The position numbers were made by a program, and so were the translations under genes. Positions 27,868-37,218 of a stretch of DNA of 64,000 nt are shown here, piece after piece; position 1 is the first letter of the stretch; each line of letters starts with the position of its first letter. The DNA is from Salipiger profundus (GTDB taxonomy: Bacteria; Pseudomonadota; Alphaproteobacteria; Rhodobacterales; Rhodobacteraceae), in the NCBI RefSeq assembly GCF_001969385.1, contig NZ_CP014796.1, positions 1,939,501-2,003,500 on the forward strand, read 5' to 3'. The notes under the pieces were generated by a model. It saw nothing but the letters and a program-made list of their open reading frames with translations, searched no databases and was not told the DNA's origin.

Positions 27868-28368
27868 TCAGTCGGCGTTTTCCTCGAGCAGTTCCCGTGG
27901 AATGACGAAACCGCGGGCGATACCGGTGCCTTCACGCAGCTCCGACCAGTCGGATATGTCGAACTCGGCCACCAGCGTGGCCCCTGTCGGATAGTCCGCG
28001 AAGCGCGCATGCCCAACCGGGTCGGCAAGCACCTCCTGCGCGAAGGCGCCGATCCCGGGGTTGTGCCCCACCACCAGCACGGTCTCGCCCTCGGCCTCGC
28101 TCAGGCATTTCAGCATGGCGACGGGGCCGGCGTGGTACAGCCGCTCTTCGTAGCGCGTCGGGATGTCGAGACCCAGCCGCTCAAGCGTCTCGCGGGTGCG
28201 CGTGGCGGTCGAGCAGAGCGCCTGGTCCGGCAGCAGGTCCTGGCGGCGCAGCCAGTCTCCGAGCGCCGCCGCGCTGGCCTGTCCCCGCTTGTTGAGCGGG
28301 CGCTCGTGGTCGACCATGCCCCTCGACCAGTCCGACTTGGCGTGTCGCATCAGGATAAGCCGTTTCAT
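27868..28368 (-). CDS. SixA-type histidine phosphatase
   Basis: A 166-residue histidine phosphatase. It has the N-terminal LMRHAKSDW motif (catalytic His about residue 9), a CSTATRTRETLE arginine motif and the second catalytic histidine in VVGHNPGIGAFA. The short form resembles E. coli SixA, which dephosphorylates histidine phosphotransfer domains or PtsO/PtsP-type phospho-proteins. The substrate here is unknown. The ATG at 28368 has GGGAGGGAA upstream and overlaps the ferredoxin-like stop by 4 bases. Confidence 0.85.
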   Translation of the reverse strand: MKRLILMRHAKSDWSRGMVDHERPLNKRGQASAAALGDWLRRQDLLPDQALCSTATRTRETLERLGLDIPTRYEERLYHAGPVAMLKCLSEAEGETVLVVGHNPGIGAFAQEVLADPVGHARFADYPTGATLVAEFDISDWSELREGTGIARGFVIPRELLEENAD

Positions 28369-29048
28369 CCGTTCCCTCCCTCGGTCCCGGGCCAGTCTTC
28401 CATGAAGGCGGCCATGTGAAAAGATGCCTGTGCGGCGTCGCGATGAAGGTTTGCCGAAAGCGGACAGGCCCGCTGGGCCAGGCAGCCGCGCAGACGACAC
28501 TCGCGGCCCTCGGGGCGGCGGAGATGGTGCTGGCAGGCCGGGACGTCGTAGGCCGCGCCCTCGCGCAGTGCACCCACCGGGCAGGCCGAGGCGCAGGGGC
28601 GGTCGATGCAACCGGGGCATGGGGCTGGGCCAGTCGTGGGAAGCGCGAGCCGCTGGGGCAGGGCGATGGCACCGCGATAGCTGATCATCAGGCCGACGCG
28701 GTCATGCACGAAAAGGCCGATCGGCGAGGGGAAGGCGCGCCCCGAGCGGCGCGCCCAGGTCAGGAACGGCGGCCACGGCGGACCGTCCGACGGCAGGATC
28801 GCGGTGCCGCCCCATCGGGTAGCGAGATCGCCAAGCACGCGGGCGGACCAGCGGTCGAGCGGATCCGGAGCCTCGTCCGCGTATTCATCGGATGCGGCGA
28901 AGATCGGCCAGAAACCAGGCTCGTCGGGACCAAAGAGCAGCAGCGTGCCCGTTCCCTCGGGCAGGGCATCGCCGGGCCGCGGATGGAAGGCGCCGCGCAG
29001 GATGAGCCCGTGGTCTGCCGCCCGGGCCTCCAGCGCAGCCAGGGGCAT
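28365..29048 (-). CDS. Ferredoxin-like 4Fe-4S protein, function unknown (QueG-like cluster region)
   Basis: A 227-residue soluble protein. The C-terminal third has cysteines spaced C-x2-C-x4-C-x3-CP (CPGCIDRPCASACP) and then ECRLRGCLAQRACP, enough for two [4Fe-4S] clusters in an arrangement like the ferredoxin part of epoxyqueuosine reductase QueG. The N-terminal 140 residues (LFGPDEPGFWPIF; GLFVHDRVGLMISYRGAI) do not show the QueG cobalamin domain and I do not recognise them. It lies between argB (3-base gap) and the SixA gene (4-base overlap), so it is cotranscribed, but its job is not evident. Confidence 0.65.
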   Translation of the reverse strand: MPLAALEARAADHGLILRGAFHPRPGDALPEGTGTLLLFGPDEPGFWPIFAASDEYADEAPDPLDRWSARVLGDLATRWGGTAILPSDGPPWPPFLTWARRSGRAFPSPIGLFVHDRVGLMISYRGAIALPQRLALPTTGPAPCPGCIDRPCASACPVGALREGAAYDVPACQHHLRRPEGRECRLRGCLAQRACPLSANLHRDAAQASFHMAAFMEDWPGTEGGNG

Positions 29049-29051
29049 GCG

Positions 29052-29939
29052 CTAGGTCCGCACCGGCGGCAGTTCGGCCGAGCGGATGAGCGAGCCGGCC
29101 CCGTGCTCGGTGAAGAGTTCGAGCAGACAGGCATTGGGCACCCGCCCGTCAAGGATGACGACGGCGCGCACGCCCTCCTCAATGGCCTTGAGCGCGGTTT
29201 CGGTCTTGGGGATCATGCCGCCGGCGATGACGCCGTCGGAGGTCATCTGGCGAACGTCCTCGGGGGTCATCGCGGTGACGACCTCGCCCTCGGCGTTCTT
29301 CACGCCCGACACGTCGGTCAGAAGCAGCAGGCGGTCGGCCTTGAGCGCCCCCGCGATGGCGCCGGCGGCGGTGTCGCCGTTGACGTTGTAGGTCTCGGTC
29401 GCCTCGGTGCCGGTGGCGACGGGAGCGACCACCGGGATGATGCCGGCGGAGAAGAGATCGCGCAGCACCTGCACGTTGAGCTCGGTCGGACGGCCGACGA
29501 AGCCCAGCTCGGGGTCGTCCGCCTCGCAGACGATGAGATCGTCGTCCTTGCCGGAAAGCCCCACGGCGCGGCCGCCCTCGTCCATGATCGCCTGCACGAT
29601 GCGCTTGTTGACGAGCCCGGTCAGAACCATCTCGACGACCTCGACGGTGGCCTTGTCGGTAACGCGCTTGCCGCGCACGAAACGGCTTTCGATGTTGAGA
29701 CGCTTGAGCATGTCGTTGATCATCGGCCCGCCGCCGTGCACGACGACGGGATTCACGCCGACCTGACGCATGAGGACGATGTCACGGGCGAACTCGGCCA
29801 TGGCCTCGTCGTCGCCCATGGCATTGCCGCCGAATTTCACGACGACGACGGCGCCGGTGTAGCGCTGCATGTAGGGAAGCGCTTCGTTCAGCGTGCGGGC
29901 GGTGGCGATCCAGTCTCGATTCATCTTCTGCTGCTTCAT
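29052..29939 (-). CDS. argB: Acetylglutamate kinase
   Basis: A 295-residue amino-acid kinase. It phosphorylates N-acetylglutamate, the second step of arginine synthesis. It shows VVKFGGNAM near the N-terminus, [11 protein letters not shown] for substrate and phosphate binding, and DVSGV in the ATP lobe. The start is uncertain: ATG at 29939 ([10 protein letters not shown]) is favoured; 29924 and 29951 are in frame. Upstream, a 131-base gap to engB holds two A/T-rich palindromes. Confidence 0.94.
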   Translation of the reverse strand: MKQQKMNRDWIATARTLNEALPYMQRYTGAVVVVKFGGNAMGDDEAMAEFARDIVLMRQVGVNPVVVHGGGPMINDMLKRLNIESRFVRGKRVTDKATVEVVEMVLTGLVNKRIVQAIMDEGGRAVGLSGKDDDLIVCEADDPELGFVGRPTELNVQVLRDLFSAGIIPVVAPVATGTEATETYNVNGDTAAGAIAGALKADRLLLLTDVSGVKNAEGEVVTAMTPEDVRQMTSDGVIAGGMIPKTETALKAIEEGVRAVVILDGRVPNACLLELFTEHGAGSLIRSAELPPVRT

Positions 29940-30004
29940 TCTGTGAGGCATCCTTCCGATGCGAACGGGCGTGTCCTTCTGTCGGCAATGCCTGCGCGGG
30001 ACGC

Positions 30005-30028
30005 AAGATTTTTCGTACGAAAAATCTT
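30005..30028. repeat. 24-bp perfect palindrome (copy A) between engB and argB
   Basis: AAGATTTTTCG-TA-CGAAAAATCTT is fully palindromic (30005-30028). The same half-site recurs at 30047-30072. It sits 66 bases upstream of the argB start. The A/T-rich arms with a central TA look like a short interspersed palindrome or a protein site rather than a standard terminator. Confidence 0.7.
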
Positions 30029-30046
30029 CACGCGGGTGGAGGGGCC

Positions 30047-30072
30047 GAAAAATCTTCGGTCGAAGATTTTTC
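30047..30072. repeat. 26-bp palindrome (copy B) at the engB stop codon
   Basis: GAAAAATCTTCG (30047-30058) and CGAAGATTTTTC (30061-30072) flank GT. It begins inside the engB stop codon and contains the same AAGATTTTTC half-site as copy A, inverted relative to it. On the minus strand the right arm ends in TTTTT, so it may act as the engB terminator. Confidence 0.7.
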
Positions 30073-30724
30073 AGTCGAGCCCGGCGATGATCGCGCGGAG
30101 GGTGGCGATGCCGTCGCCCTTCTCTGAACTCGTCAGGACGATCTCGGGGTAGGCCGCGGGGTGGGTGGCCAGCCGGCTGCGGACCTGCGCGAGCACCTTT
30201 TCGCGGTCCTTCTCCTTGACCTTGTCGGCCTTGGTCAGCACCGCCTGGAAGGTGACGGCGGAACGGTCGAGCAGGCTCATGATCTCTTCGTCGACGCTCT
30301 TCACACCGTGGCGCGCGTCGATCAGGACGAAGGCCCGGCGCAGCGAGGCGCGACCGGACAGATACTGTTTCAGCAGGGCCTGCCACTTCTCCACCACGCT
30401 CAGCGGCGCGTTGGCATAGCCGTAGCCGGGGAGGTCGACGAGATACCGTTCGTCTCCGAGGGTGAAATAGTTGATCTCCTGCGTGCGGCCGGGGGTGTTC
30501 GACGCGCGGGCGATCGCCTTGCGCCCGGTGAGCGCGTTGATCAGCGTCGATTTTCCGACGTTCGAGCGCCCGGCAAAGCAGACCTCGGCGCGATCATCCG
30601 GCGGCAGGCCCGACATGGCGACGACGCCCTTGAGGAAGTCGACCTCGCCGGCGAAGAGTTTCCGGCCCTTCTCGCGGGTGGCGTCGTCGGGTTCGGGCGC
30701 AAGGGGAAAGGGAAGGGATGTCAT
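30071..30724 (-). CDS. engB: Ribosome-biogenesis GTPase EngB (YihA/YsxC)
   Basis: A 217-residue TRAFAC GTPase with G1 [10 protein letters not shown]3 DLPGYG and G4 TKADK. It acts in assembly of the 50S subunit. The ATG at 30724 overlaps the MOSC gene stop by 4 bases. The stop codon is part of an A/T-rich palindrome. Confidence 0.94.
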   Translation of the reverse strand: MTSLPFPLAPEPDDATREKGRKLFAGEVDFLKGVVAMSGLPPDDRAEVCFAGRSNVGKSTLINALTGRKAIARASNTPGRTQEINYFTLGDERYLVDLPGYGYANAPLSVVEKWQALLKQYLSGRASLRRAFVLIDARHGVKSVDEEIMSLLDRSAVTFQAVLTKADKVKEKDREKVLAQVRSRLATHPAAYPEIVLTSSEKGDGIATLRAIIAGLD

Positions 30725-31461
30725 GGTGTCGTGACCTCGTAACCGGTGGCGACCAGTCCGCCGTGGGTGACCTTCGCGTAGACCCCGAAATCGCGGTGAC
30801 CGAAACCCGTGTGCAGCGCGCGCAGGACGTTCGCGTCGCGCTCGCCGGTATCCGGATTGGCCTCGGTGGCGCGGCAGCGCTGGATCCGCTGCGTGACCTC
30901 GAGTGTCGTCCGGCCGATTTGCAGCGTTTGTCCGATCCAGTCGAATTCCTGCCACGGCTCGAGCCCGTCCAGGATCAGGTTTCCGCGGAAGCGCTCGATC
31001 TCCAGCGGCTTTCCGATGGCCTCGGACAGCGCACGCAGGCTGGCGAGGTTCAGGATCGACAGTTCGGCGCGGCCGTTGTCGGCCATGCCCTGCGGTGGCG
31101 CGGGCACGAGCGCGCGGGGGGCGGGGCTCGTCTCGGGCCAGAGCGGTTTCACCCAGTCGATCAGCGCCGGTCCGTCGGTGCCGGGCGAAATGACGAGATC
31201 GGCACGCTCGGGATGGGTCAGGGTGATCCGGCCGTCACGCCCGGTCGTCGCGCGCACCGGCGCGAGTTTCGGGCCGTTCGCCACCACGAGGAAGTTTCCC
31301 CGTGATTGCCAGGTCGGTGCCGCTTCGGCGTTCTCATGCTGGAGCGCCCATGCCCGGTCTCCGGGCATGGGCGCGTCCTGATCCAGGATCACCTCGTCAA
31401 GGGGTTCGCTGCCGATCCCCTTGATCGGGTGCCGTCTTATCTGGGCAAGCCGCACCGTCAT
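30721..31461 (-). CDS. MOSC-domain protein
   Basis: A 246-residue protein with an N-terminal beta-barrel MOSC_N region (IRRHPIKGIGSEPLDEV; GDRAWALQHE) and a MOSC domain with FRGNLILDGLEPWQEFDW and the cysteine motif QRCRATEANPDTGERD. MOSC domains bind molybdenum cofactor or transfer sulfur; mitochondrial mARC reductases are relatives. It sits between yidC and engB with 4-base overlaps on both sides, so it is cotranscribed with membrane-protein insertion genes. The specific substrate is unknown. Confidence 0.85.
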   Translation of the reverse strand: MTVRLAQIRRHPIKGIGSEPLDEVILDQDAPMPGDRAWALQHENAEAAPTWQSRGNFLVVANGPKLAPVRATTGRDGRITLTHPERADLVISPGTDGPALIDWVKPLWPETSPAPRALVPAPPQGMADNGRAELSILNLASLRALSEAIGKPLEIERFRGNLILDGLEPWQEFDWIGQTLQIGRTTLEVTQRIQRCRATEANPDTGERDANVLRALHTGFGHRDFGVYAKVTHGGLVATGYEVTTP

Positions 31462-33278
31462 TTGGCGGGCTTGTCGTCCTTGGGCGTGCGCTTGAAGCCC
31501 GACCTGATGTTGCCGAACACGTCCGGCTTGTAGCCCTGGCTGCGCATGATCAGGTACTGCTGCGTGAAGGTGATCGTGTTGTTGGTGATCCAGTAGACCA
31601 CGAGGCCGCTGGCGAAGCCGCCGAGCATGAACATGAACACCCAGGGCATCCAGGCAAAGATCATCTTCTGGGTCGGGTCCGCCGGGGCGGGGTTCAGCTT
31701 CTGCTGCAGGAACATCGAGATGCCCAGCAGGATCGGAAGGATGCCCACGAAGACCAGCGCCAGCGTGCTGCCCGGGTCCGGTGCCGCCCAGGGCAGCAGG
31801 CCGAACAGGTTGTAGATCGACGTCGGGTCGGGCGTGGAGAGATCCTGGAAGGGGCCGAACCACGGTGCCTGGCGCAGCTCGAACGCGACGAAGATCACCT
31901 TGTAGAGCGAGAAGAAGATCGGGATCTGCAGAAGGATGGGCAGACAGCCGGAGGCCGGGTTCACCTTTTCCTTCTTGTAGAGCGCCATCATCTCCTGCTG
32001 GAGCTTCTGACGGTCATCGCCGGCGCGCTCCTTGAGCTTTTCCATCTCCGGCTGGAGTTCCTTCATCTTCGCCATGGAGACGTAGGACTTGAACGCCAGC
32101 GGGAAGAGGATTGCCTTCAGGATCACGGTCAGCGCGATGATCGACCAACCCATGTTGCCGATCAGCTGGTGCAGTTGATGCAGCAGCCAGAAGATCGGCT
32201 TGGTCAGGAAGAAGAACCAGCCCCAGTCGATGCTGTCGATGAAGCGGTCGACGCCCTGCTGCTGGTAGTCGCGGATCGTCTCGTATTCCTTGGCGCCGGC
32301 AAAGACCTGCGTGGTGACCTCGCGGCTTTCGCCCGGGGCCAGCGACATGGTCGGCATCACGGCCTCGGTCTGGTAGATGTCGCGGCTGTCGTCATACTTC
32401 GAGACCTGCTTGAAGCCGGTGTCGCCGGGGATCAGCGTGGTCATCCAGTAGTGGTCGGTGAAGCCGATCCAGCCGGTCTCGGAGACCTGCGTCACCTCGG
32501 CGCGCGCGCCCTCGCTCGGGAGCATGTCCATGTCGGGCATGTCGGAGTAGTCGATCTCGTTCAGCTTGCCGTCGGCCATGGCAACCACGCCTTCGTGCAG
32601 GACGAAGAAATTCTTGAGGTCGACCGGTTCGCCATGGCGCGCGATGATGCCGTAGGGTGCCGCCGAAATCTCGCTCTCGCCGGTGTTCTCGACCGACTGG
32701 GTGACGGTGAACATGAAGTCTTCATCGACCGAGACGGTGCGACGGAAGACGAGCCCCGCGGGGCTTTCCCAGCTGAGCGTGACGGGGCTGTCGCTGGTCA
32801 GCGTGTCGCCCTCGGCGACCTGCCACTCGGTGTTCGGGCCCGGCACGTCGGAGGCCGACAGGCCCGAGCCGGGGGCCCAGCCGAACAGCGTGTAATAGGC
32901 ATGGCCCGTCCCGACCGGCTCGAGGATCTCGACATTGGGCGAGTCCTCGTCGATGTCGACGGTGTAGTCCTTGAGGGTGAGCGCGTCGATCCGGCCGCCG
33001 GCGAGGGCGATCGAGCCCTCGAGGCGCGGCGTGTCGATCGGCACGCGCGGTGTGTCGGTCGCGGCGGTGTCTGGCGCCGGGCTGGCTGTGTCGCCGGACG
33101 CCGAGCCGGGCGCCGTTGACGGGGTCGTCGCGGGCTGGCCCTCGGTCTGCGTGATGGCGGCAGGGTCGGCCTGATCCTGGGCCGGCTCTTCCGGTGGAGG
33201 GAAGAGTACGAACCAGATGAGGATCACCACGAAGCTCAGCCCGGTTGCGATGAGCAGGTTCTTGTTCTGATCGTCCAT
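31458..33278 (-). CDS. yidC: Membrane protein insertase YidC
   Basis: A 606-residue YidC of the long Gram-negative type. It has one N-terminal membrane segment (residues 7-25), a Pro/Ala/Thr-rich linker (about 30-80), a large periplasmic P1 domain (about 85-340) and the conserved five-helix core (from about 360; includes SMAKMKELQPEM and GCLPILLQIPIFFSLYKVIF). It inserts and folds inner-membrane proteins. The usual neighbour yidD is 3.3 kb away here, with three unrelated genes between. Normal length. Confidence 0.96.
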   Translation of the reverse strand: MDDQNKNLLIATGLSFVVILIWFVLFPPPEEPAQDQADPAAITQTEGQPATTPSTAPGSASGDTASPAPDTAATDTPRVPIDTPRLEGSIALAGGRIDALTLKDYTVDIDEDSPNVEILEPVGTGHAYYTLFGWAPGSGLSASDVPGPNTEWQVAEGDTLTSDSPVTLSWESPAGLVFRRTVSVDEDFMFTVTQSVENTGESEISAAPYGIIARHGEPVDLKNFFVLHEGVVAMADGKLNEIDYSDMPDMDMLPSEGARAEVTQVSETGWIGFTDHYWMTTLIPGDTGFKQVSKYDDSRDIYQTEAVMPTMSLAPGESREVTTQVFAGAKEYETIRDYQQQGVDRFIDSIDWGWFFFLTKPIFWLLHQLHQLIGNMGWSIIALTVILKAILFPLAFKSYVSMAKMKELQPEMEKLKERAGDDRQKLQQEMMALYKKEKVNPASGCLPILLQIPIFFSLYKVIFVAFELRQAPWFGPFQDLSTPDPTSIYNLFGLLPWAAPDPGSTLALVFVGILPILLGISMFLQQKLNPAPADPTQKMIFAWMPWVFMFMLGGFASGLVVYWITNNTITFTQQYLIMRSQGYKPDVFGNIRSGFKRTPKDDKPAK

Positions 33279-33404
33279 GCGTGACCGCCGCCCTGTCCTT
33301 GGAAAGTCACCGCGGGTTCAACAGGCAGGGCCTGCAAAGGTCAAGCCGATTCCGGGTGAATCGGGCTTTTGTGACCATGCTGCGCAGGGTTTTGCGGGCT
33401 TTCG

Positions 33405-34946
33405 TCAGCCGGCGCCGCGGCCGATGTTCTGTGCAGAGGCGATCCGTTCAGCATGGCGGTGCGCCCAGTCGACGAGCTGCTCCTGCGGCATCGGGCGCGC
33501 GATGCCGAAGCCTTGGACGTGGTCGCAGCCGAGCTGTGCCAGAAGTGCATGCTCGGCCACGCTTTCGACACCCTCTGCGACCGTCTCGAGCCCCAGTCTG
33601 TCCGCCAGACCGAGCACCGCGGCGAGCATTCTGCGCTGTTCCTCGTCGCGGTCGACGCGGGTCACGAAGCTTCGGTCGATCTTGAGCCGGTGGACCGTGA
33701 AGCGCCTGAGCGCCGTGATGGAAGCATGCCCGGTGCCGAAGTCGTCAAGGTCGATCTGGCAGCCAAGCCGGGACAGTGCGGTAATATTCTGGGCGACGCG
33801 GCCCGCCGGCGAGTCCGCGATGACCGTTTCGAGCACTTCGACGCCGAGGCGCTCAGCCGGCATGTCGAAGCGGTCGAGCTCCCACCGGATCCGGTCCACC
33901 AGCTTTGCGCTGCGCAGCTCCACGTCCGACAGGTTCATGCTGACCCTGGGGATCTCGAGGCCCTGCCGGTCCCACTCGCGCAGGGCAGTCAGGCTGTGTT
34001 CGAGGATCACTTCGCTCAGCCGGTCCATCTGGCCGGCGTCCTCGAGCGCGGTCAGGAACTCGAGCGGGGGGACGATTCCCCGTTCCGGGTGCAGCCAGCG
34101 GGCCAGCGCCTCTACGCCGCTGATTGCACCGGTGGAGGTGCAGAGCTGCGGCTGGAACCACGGTCGGATCTGGCCCTTGGCCATCGCGCGCTCGACCTCG
34201 CTCATCAGGGATTTCCGCGCGTTGCGTTCCGCCTGCATGGTGTCCGACCACGCCCGAATCGACGAAGGACCGTTGCCGAGCGCCTCGGTGAGCGCGGTGC
34301 GGGCGGCTTCCGTGAGGGCATCCCCGCTGGCCTTGCCACGCAGGCGGTTCGAACCACAGAACCCGATGGCGACCGATACGAACTGGGTGCCGGCGTCAGT
34401 CTCGACGGGTTCCTCGAGCGCGCGCTGAATCCGGTCCGAGAGCGTAAGCAGCGCCTCGAGATCAAGCCGTACGGAGGGGCCGAGAAGCACCATGAACCTT
34501 GCGTCTCCCAGCCGGGCAACACGGTCGCCGCGGCGCAGCAGACCCTGCAGGCGGTGCAACATGACCGCCCGAAGGGCTTCGATCACGTCATCGCCGGTGC
34601 GGCGGCGGAGGTCGTTCAGGCCTTCCGCCTCGACCATGACGCAGGCGGTGGCAAGTTTCGCGTCTGCCGCGTTCTCCAGCATCTTCTGGGCGAGATCCCC
34701 GGCAGTGGCGCCGTCGATGAGGTCGGGAAGGGGCCGATCGAGGTCAAGCAACCCGCCCCCCGGGGCCGAGCCCAGCGCGTAGAGCACTGGTATCCCGAGC
34801 GCGATGGCGACCAGAGCCAGTTCGCCACCGATCCAGAAGCCGGAGAGCGTTATTGCCGGCAGGAAGGCGATCATGTGGGGCCCGTGCAGCCAGCGCGAAA
34901 GGCGTGCCCGCTGGCGGATGAGATCAGCCCGTATCCGTGATGTCAT
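33405..34946 (-). CDS. EAL phosphodiesterase with degenerate GGDEF domain
   Basis: A 513-residue protein. Two short hydrophobic segments (about residues 23-57) are followed by a GGDEF-like domain (about 75-235) whose active site reads GDARF (147-151) instead of GGDEF, so it is probably not a cyclase. The EAL domain (about 255-500) keeps Glu279 in GVEALARW, SMNLS, LETV, DDFGTGHAS, KIDRSF, VAEGVES and QGFGIARPM, all expected for cyclic-di-GMP hydrolysis. It would lower c-di-GMP, favouring motility over attachment. It stands alone, 126 bases before yidC on the same strand. Confidence 0.88.
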   Translation of the reverse strand: MTSRIRADLIRQRARLSRWLHGPHMIAFLPAITLSGFWIGGELALVAIALGIPVLYALGSAPGGGLLDLDRPLPDLIDGATAGDLAQKMLENAADAKLATACVMVEAEGLNDLRRRTGDDVIEALRAVMLHRLQGLLRRGDRVARLGDARFMVLLGPSVRLDLEALLTLSDRIQRALEEPVETDAGTQFVSVAIGFCGSNRLRGKASGDALTEAARTALTEALGNGPSSIRAWSDTMQAERNARKSLMSEVERAMAKGQIRPWFQPQLCTSTGAISGVEALARWLHPERGIVPPLEFLTALEDAGQMDRLSEVILEHSLTALREWDRQGLEIPRVSMNLSDVELRSAKLVDRIRWELDRFDMPAERLGVEVLETVIADSPAGRVAQNITALSRLGCQIDLDDFGTGHASITALRRFTVHRLKIDRSFVTRVDRDEEQRRMLAAVLGLADRLGLETVAEGVESVAEHALLAQLGCDHVQGFGIARPMPQEQLVDWAHRHAERIASAQNIGRGAG

Positions 34947-35009
34947 CGTCCGCCCCCATGCTGCCGTTGCAGACGGGAACAGGACTAGAACATGGAGGTA
35001 ACCCGAAAC

Positions 35010-35885
35010 TTAACGCAGGTCGGGAATATCGGACTTCTCGCCCGCTGCCTCGCGCATCAGGCCGACGAAATCGAAAAGCTTCGGATCGAGCATGTGCGAG
35101 GGCCTGATGTTCATCAGCGACCGGAACATCACCTGACGGCGGCCGGGGCTGTTCTTTTCCCACTGGTCGAGGATCTGCTTCACCTGCTGGCGCTGCAGCC
35201 CGTCCTGCGATCCGCAGAGATCGCAGGGAATGATCGGGTAGTTCATCGCACGCGCGAATTTATCGCAGTCGACCTCGGCCACATGGGCAAGCGGACGGTA
35301 GAGAAAAAGGTCGCCCTCTTCGTTGACCAGCTTCGGGGGCATGGTCGCGAGGCGTCCGCCGTGGAAGAGGTTCATGAAGAAGGTCTCGAGGATGTCGTCG
35401 CGGTGATGCCCCAGCACGACCGCCGAACAGCCTTCCTCGCGTGCGATGCGGTAGAGATTGCCGCGGCGCAGGCGTGAACAGAGCGCGCAGAAGGTGCGCC
35501 CCTGCGGCACCTTGTCGACGACGACGGAATAGGTGTCCTGATACTCGATGCGGTGGGGCACCTGCATCCGCTCCAAGAACTCGGGCAGAACCGTTGCCGG
35601 AAACCCCGGCTGGCCCTGGTCGAGGTTGCACGCCAGAAGCTCGACCGGCAGCAGCCCGCGCCACTTCAGCTCGTGCAGCACCGCGAGCAGCGTGTAGCTG
35701 TCCTTGCCGCCGGACAGGCAGACGAGCCACTTCGGCATGCTGCCATCCTCGCGACGTTCCACCATGCCATACTGCTCCACCGCCTCGCGCGCGTTCTGCA
35801 CGATGCGTTTGCGCAGCTTCTTGAACTCGGTGCTCTTGGGAGCGCCGTGAAAGAGCGGATGGATGTCGTCGCTGTCGTCGAGCAT
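35010..35885 (-). CDS. ttcA: tRNA 2-thiocytidine(32) synthetase TtcA
   Basis: A 291-residue PP-loop ATPase with SGGKDS (58-63) and the redox or Fe-S cysteines Cys133 and Cys136 in FCALC plus a third in PCDLC. It makes 2-thiocytidine at position 32 of certain tRNAs. Normal length. It is read toward the EAL gene with a 63-base gap. The divergent gene upstream is sodC. Confidence 0.94.
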   Translation of the reverse strand: MLDDSDDIHPLFHGAPKSTEFKKLRKRIVQNAREAVEQYGMVERREDGSMPKWLVCLSGGKDSYTLLAVLHELKWRGLLPVELLACNLDQGQPGFPATVLPEFLERMQVPHRIEYQDTYSVVVDKVPQGRTFCALCSRLRRGNLYRIAREEGCSAVVLGHHRDDILETFFMNLFHGGRLATMPPKLVNEEGDLFLYRPLAHVAEVDCDKFARAMNYPIIPCDLCGSQDGLQRQQVKQILDQWEKNSPGRRQVMFRSLMNIRPSHMLDPKLFDFVGLMREAAGEKSDIPDLR

Positions 35886-35984
35886 GGGCTGCGCAATACG
35901 CGCGGATCACGGAATCGGCAAGAGCCGGCAGGAACGTGATGCCGTGGCCGCACGTTTGACGGGAGATTGATAGAGGAGATACCC

Positions 35985-36518
35985 ATGAAACAGGCAACCG
36001 CTCTCATCGCCGCCGTGTCCGCAGCATGTCTCGCCGGACCCGCGCTCGCGCAGTCGGACATGACGGAGAATCCTGCCGCAACCGCCACGCTGGCCAACTC
36101 GGATGGGCAGAACGTTGGCGAAGTGAAGGTCTTCGAGGCGGCCGAGGGCGTGCTGATCCGCGTCACCGCCGAAGGTATCGACGAGGGCTGGCACGGCTTC
36201 CATCTGCATGAGACCGGCGACTGCTCGGCTGTCGATTTCTCGTCGGCAGGAAGCCACTACGCGCCGGACGGCAAGGCGCACGGCACGCTGACGGACAACG
36301 CGCCCCATGCCGGTGACCTGCCGAACGTTCATGCGGATGCCGAGGGCAAAGTTGCCGCTGACGTGACGAGTGTTGCGCTGACCGTTGATGGAGATGCGGC
36401 GCCGATGATGGACGACGACGGCTCGGCCTTCATCATCCACCAGGGCCCCGACAGCTACGGTGAAGAGGCCGGCGCGGGCCCGCGCATCGCCTGCGGCGTG
36501 GTCGAGGCCGCATCCTGA
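35985..36518 (+). CDS. sodC: Periplasmic Cu/Zn superoxide dismutase
   Basis: A 177-residue secreted protein. The signal peptide ends near residue 22 (GPALA, then Gln-Ser). Metal-site motifs are GFHLHETGDC, GSHYAPDGKAHG, PNVHAD and FIIHQGPDSY, with the disulfide partner in ACGVV. It converts superoxide to peroxide in the periplasm. The ATG at 35985 has GAGGAG seven bases upstream. Single gene, divergent from ttcA and convergent with yidD (16-base gap). Confidence 0.93.
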   Translation: MKQATALIAAVSAACLAGPALAQSDMTENPAATATLANSDGQNVGEVKVFEAAEGVLIRVTAEGIDEGWHGFHLHETGDCSAVDFSSAGSHYAPDGKAHGTLTDNAPHAGDLPNVHADAEGKVAADVTSVALTVDGDAAPMMDDDGSAFIIHQGPDSYGEEAGAGPRIACGVVEAAS

Positions 36519-36534
36519 TAACGGCCTTGAAGCC

Positions 36535-36777
36535 TCAGTCCCGGGAGCGCCTCTTGTGCTCCGGGACGTTGTCTATGCCGCTGCCGCCCCAGGGGTGGCA
36601 GCGGAGTATCCTGCGGGCGGCCAGCCAGCTGCCCCTCAAAGCACCGTGTTTTTCCAGCGCCTCAAGCGCATAGGCCGAGCAGGTCGGCTGGAAGCGGCAG
36701 CCGTGCCCCACCCACGCAGATCCCAAGAGCCGGTAGGCACGCACCGGCAAGGCCACGACATGCGCGAGCGGGCTCAT
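36535..36777 (-). CDS. yidD: Membrane protein insertion efficiency factor YidD
   Basis: An 80-residue protein with the YidD core [18 protein letters not shown] and [12 protein letters not shown]. It helps YidC-dependent insertion. It overlaps rnpA by 4 bases. YidC is not next to it in this genome. Confidence 0.94.
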   Translation of the reverse strand: MSPLAHVVALPVRAYRLLGSAWVGHGCRFQPTCSAYALEALEKHGALRGSWLAARRILRCHPWGGSGIDNVPEHKRRSRD

Positions 36778-37202
36778 GTCCGGGGTTTCCGGGGCGCGTG
36801 GATCTTGCGCAGCGCGGTCTCGAAGTCTTCCCGCAGAAGTTCGAAGGGTCGCGCGGCGGTTTCATCCCGGCGACCGATCAGCACGTAATCCCAGCCCGGC
36901 CGGCCAAGGCCCTGCAGGCTGAGCCGCGCGACCTCGCGCAGGCGGCGCTTGGCACGATTGCGCGCAACCGCATTGCCCACCTTTTTCGAACAGGTGAAGC
37001 CCACGCGAATCGTCGGATCGTCGTCATCGCGCCGCCGCGCCTGCACGAGCATAGAGCCCGCGGGCTGTCGGCGCGCGCGGGCGGCTGCGAGGAAATCCTT
37101 GCGCTTGCGCAGGGTCACGGGCATCGGACGGCCATGAGGAAAGGCCGCCTCGGACGTATCCGGGGCGGCCTTTTCATGGGTATGCGTGTCCCGCTCCGCC
37201 AT
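36774..37202 (-). CDS. rnpA: Ribonuclease P protein component
   Basis: A 142-residue RnpA. The core begins at [16 protein letters not shown] (about residue 31) and has [27 protein letters not shown], the RNA-binding signature. The first 26 residues (to PHGRP) are an acidic extension; ATG at 37124 would give a shorter form. It processes tRNA 5' ends with the RNase P RNA. It lies 16 bases after rpmH and overlaps yidD. Confidence 0.94.
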   Translation of the reverse strand: MAERDTHTHEKAAPDTSEAAFPHGRPMPVTLRKRKDFLAAARARRQPAGSMLVQARRRDDDDPTIRVGFTCSKKVGNAVARNRAKRRLREVARLSLQGLGRPGWDYVLIGRRDETAARPFELLREDFETALRKIHAPRKPRT

Positions 37203-37218
37203 GGGCGAAGCGCGCAGC

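Noticed and set aside
33346..33371. Hairpin CCGATTC/GAATCGG followed by CTTTTG between yidC and the EAL gene
   Set aside because: The T-run is on the plus strand where no gene ends; on the strand of the genes it lacks a T-run. Too weak to list as a terminator.
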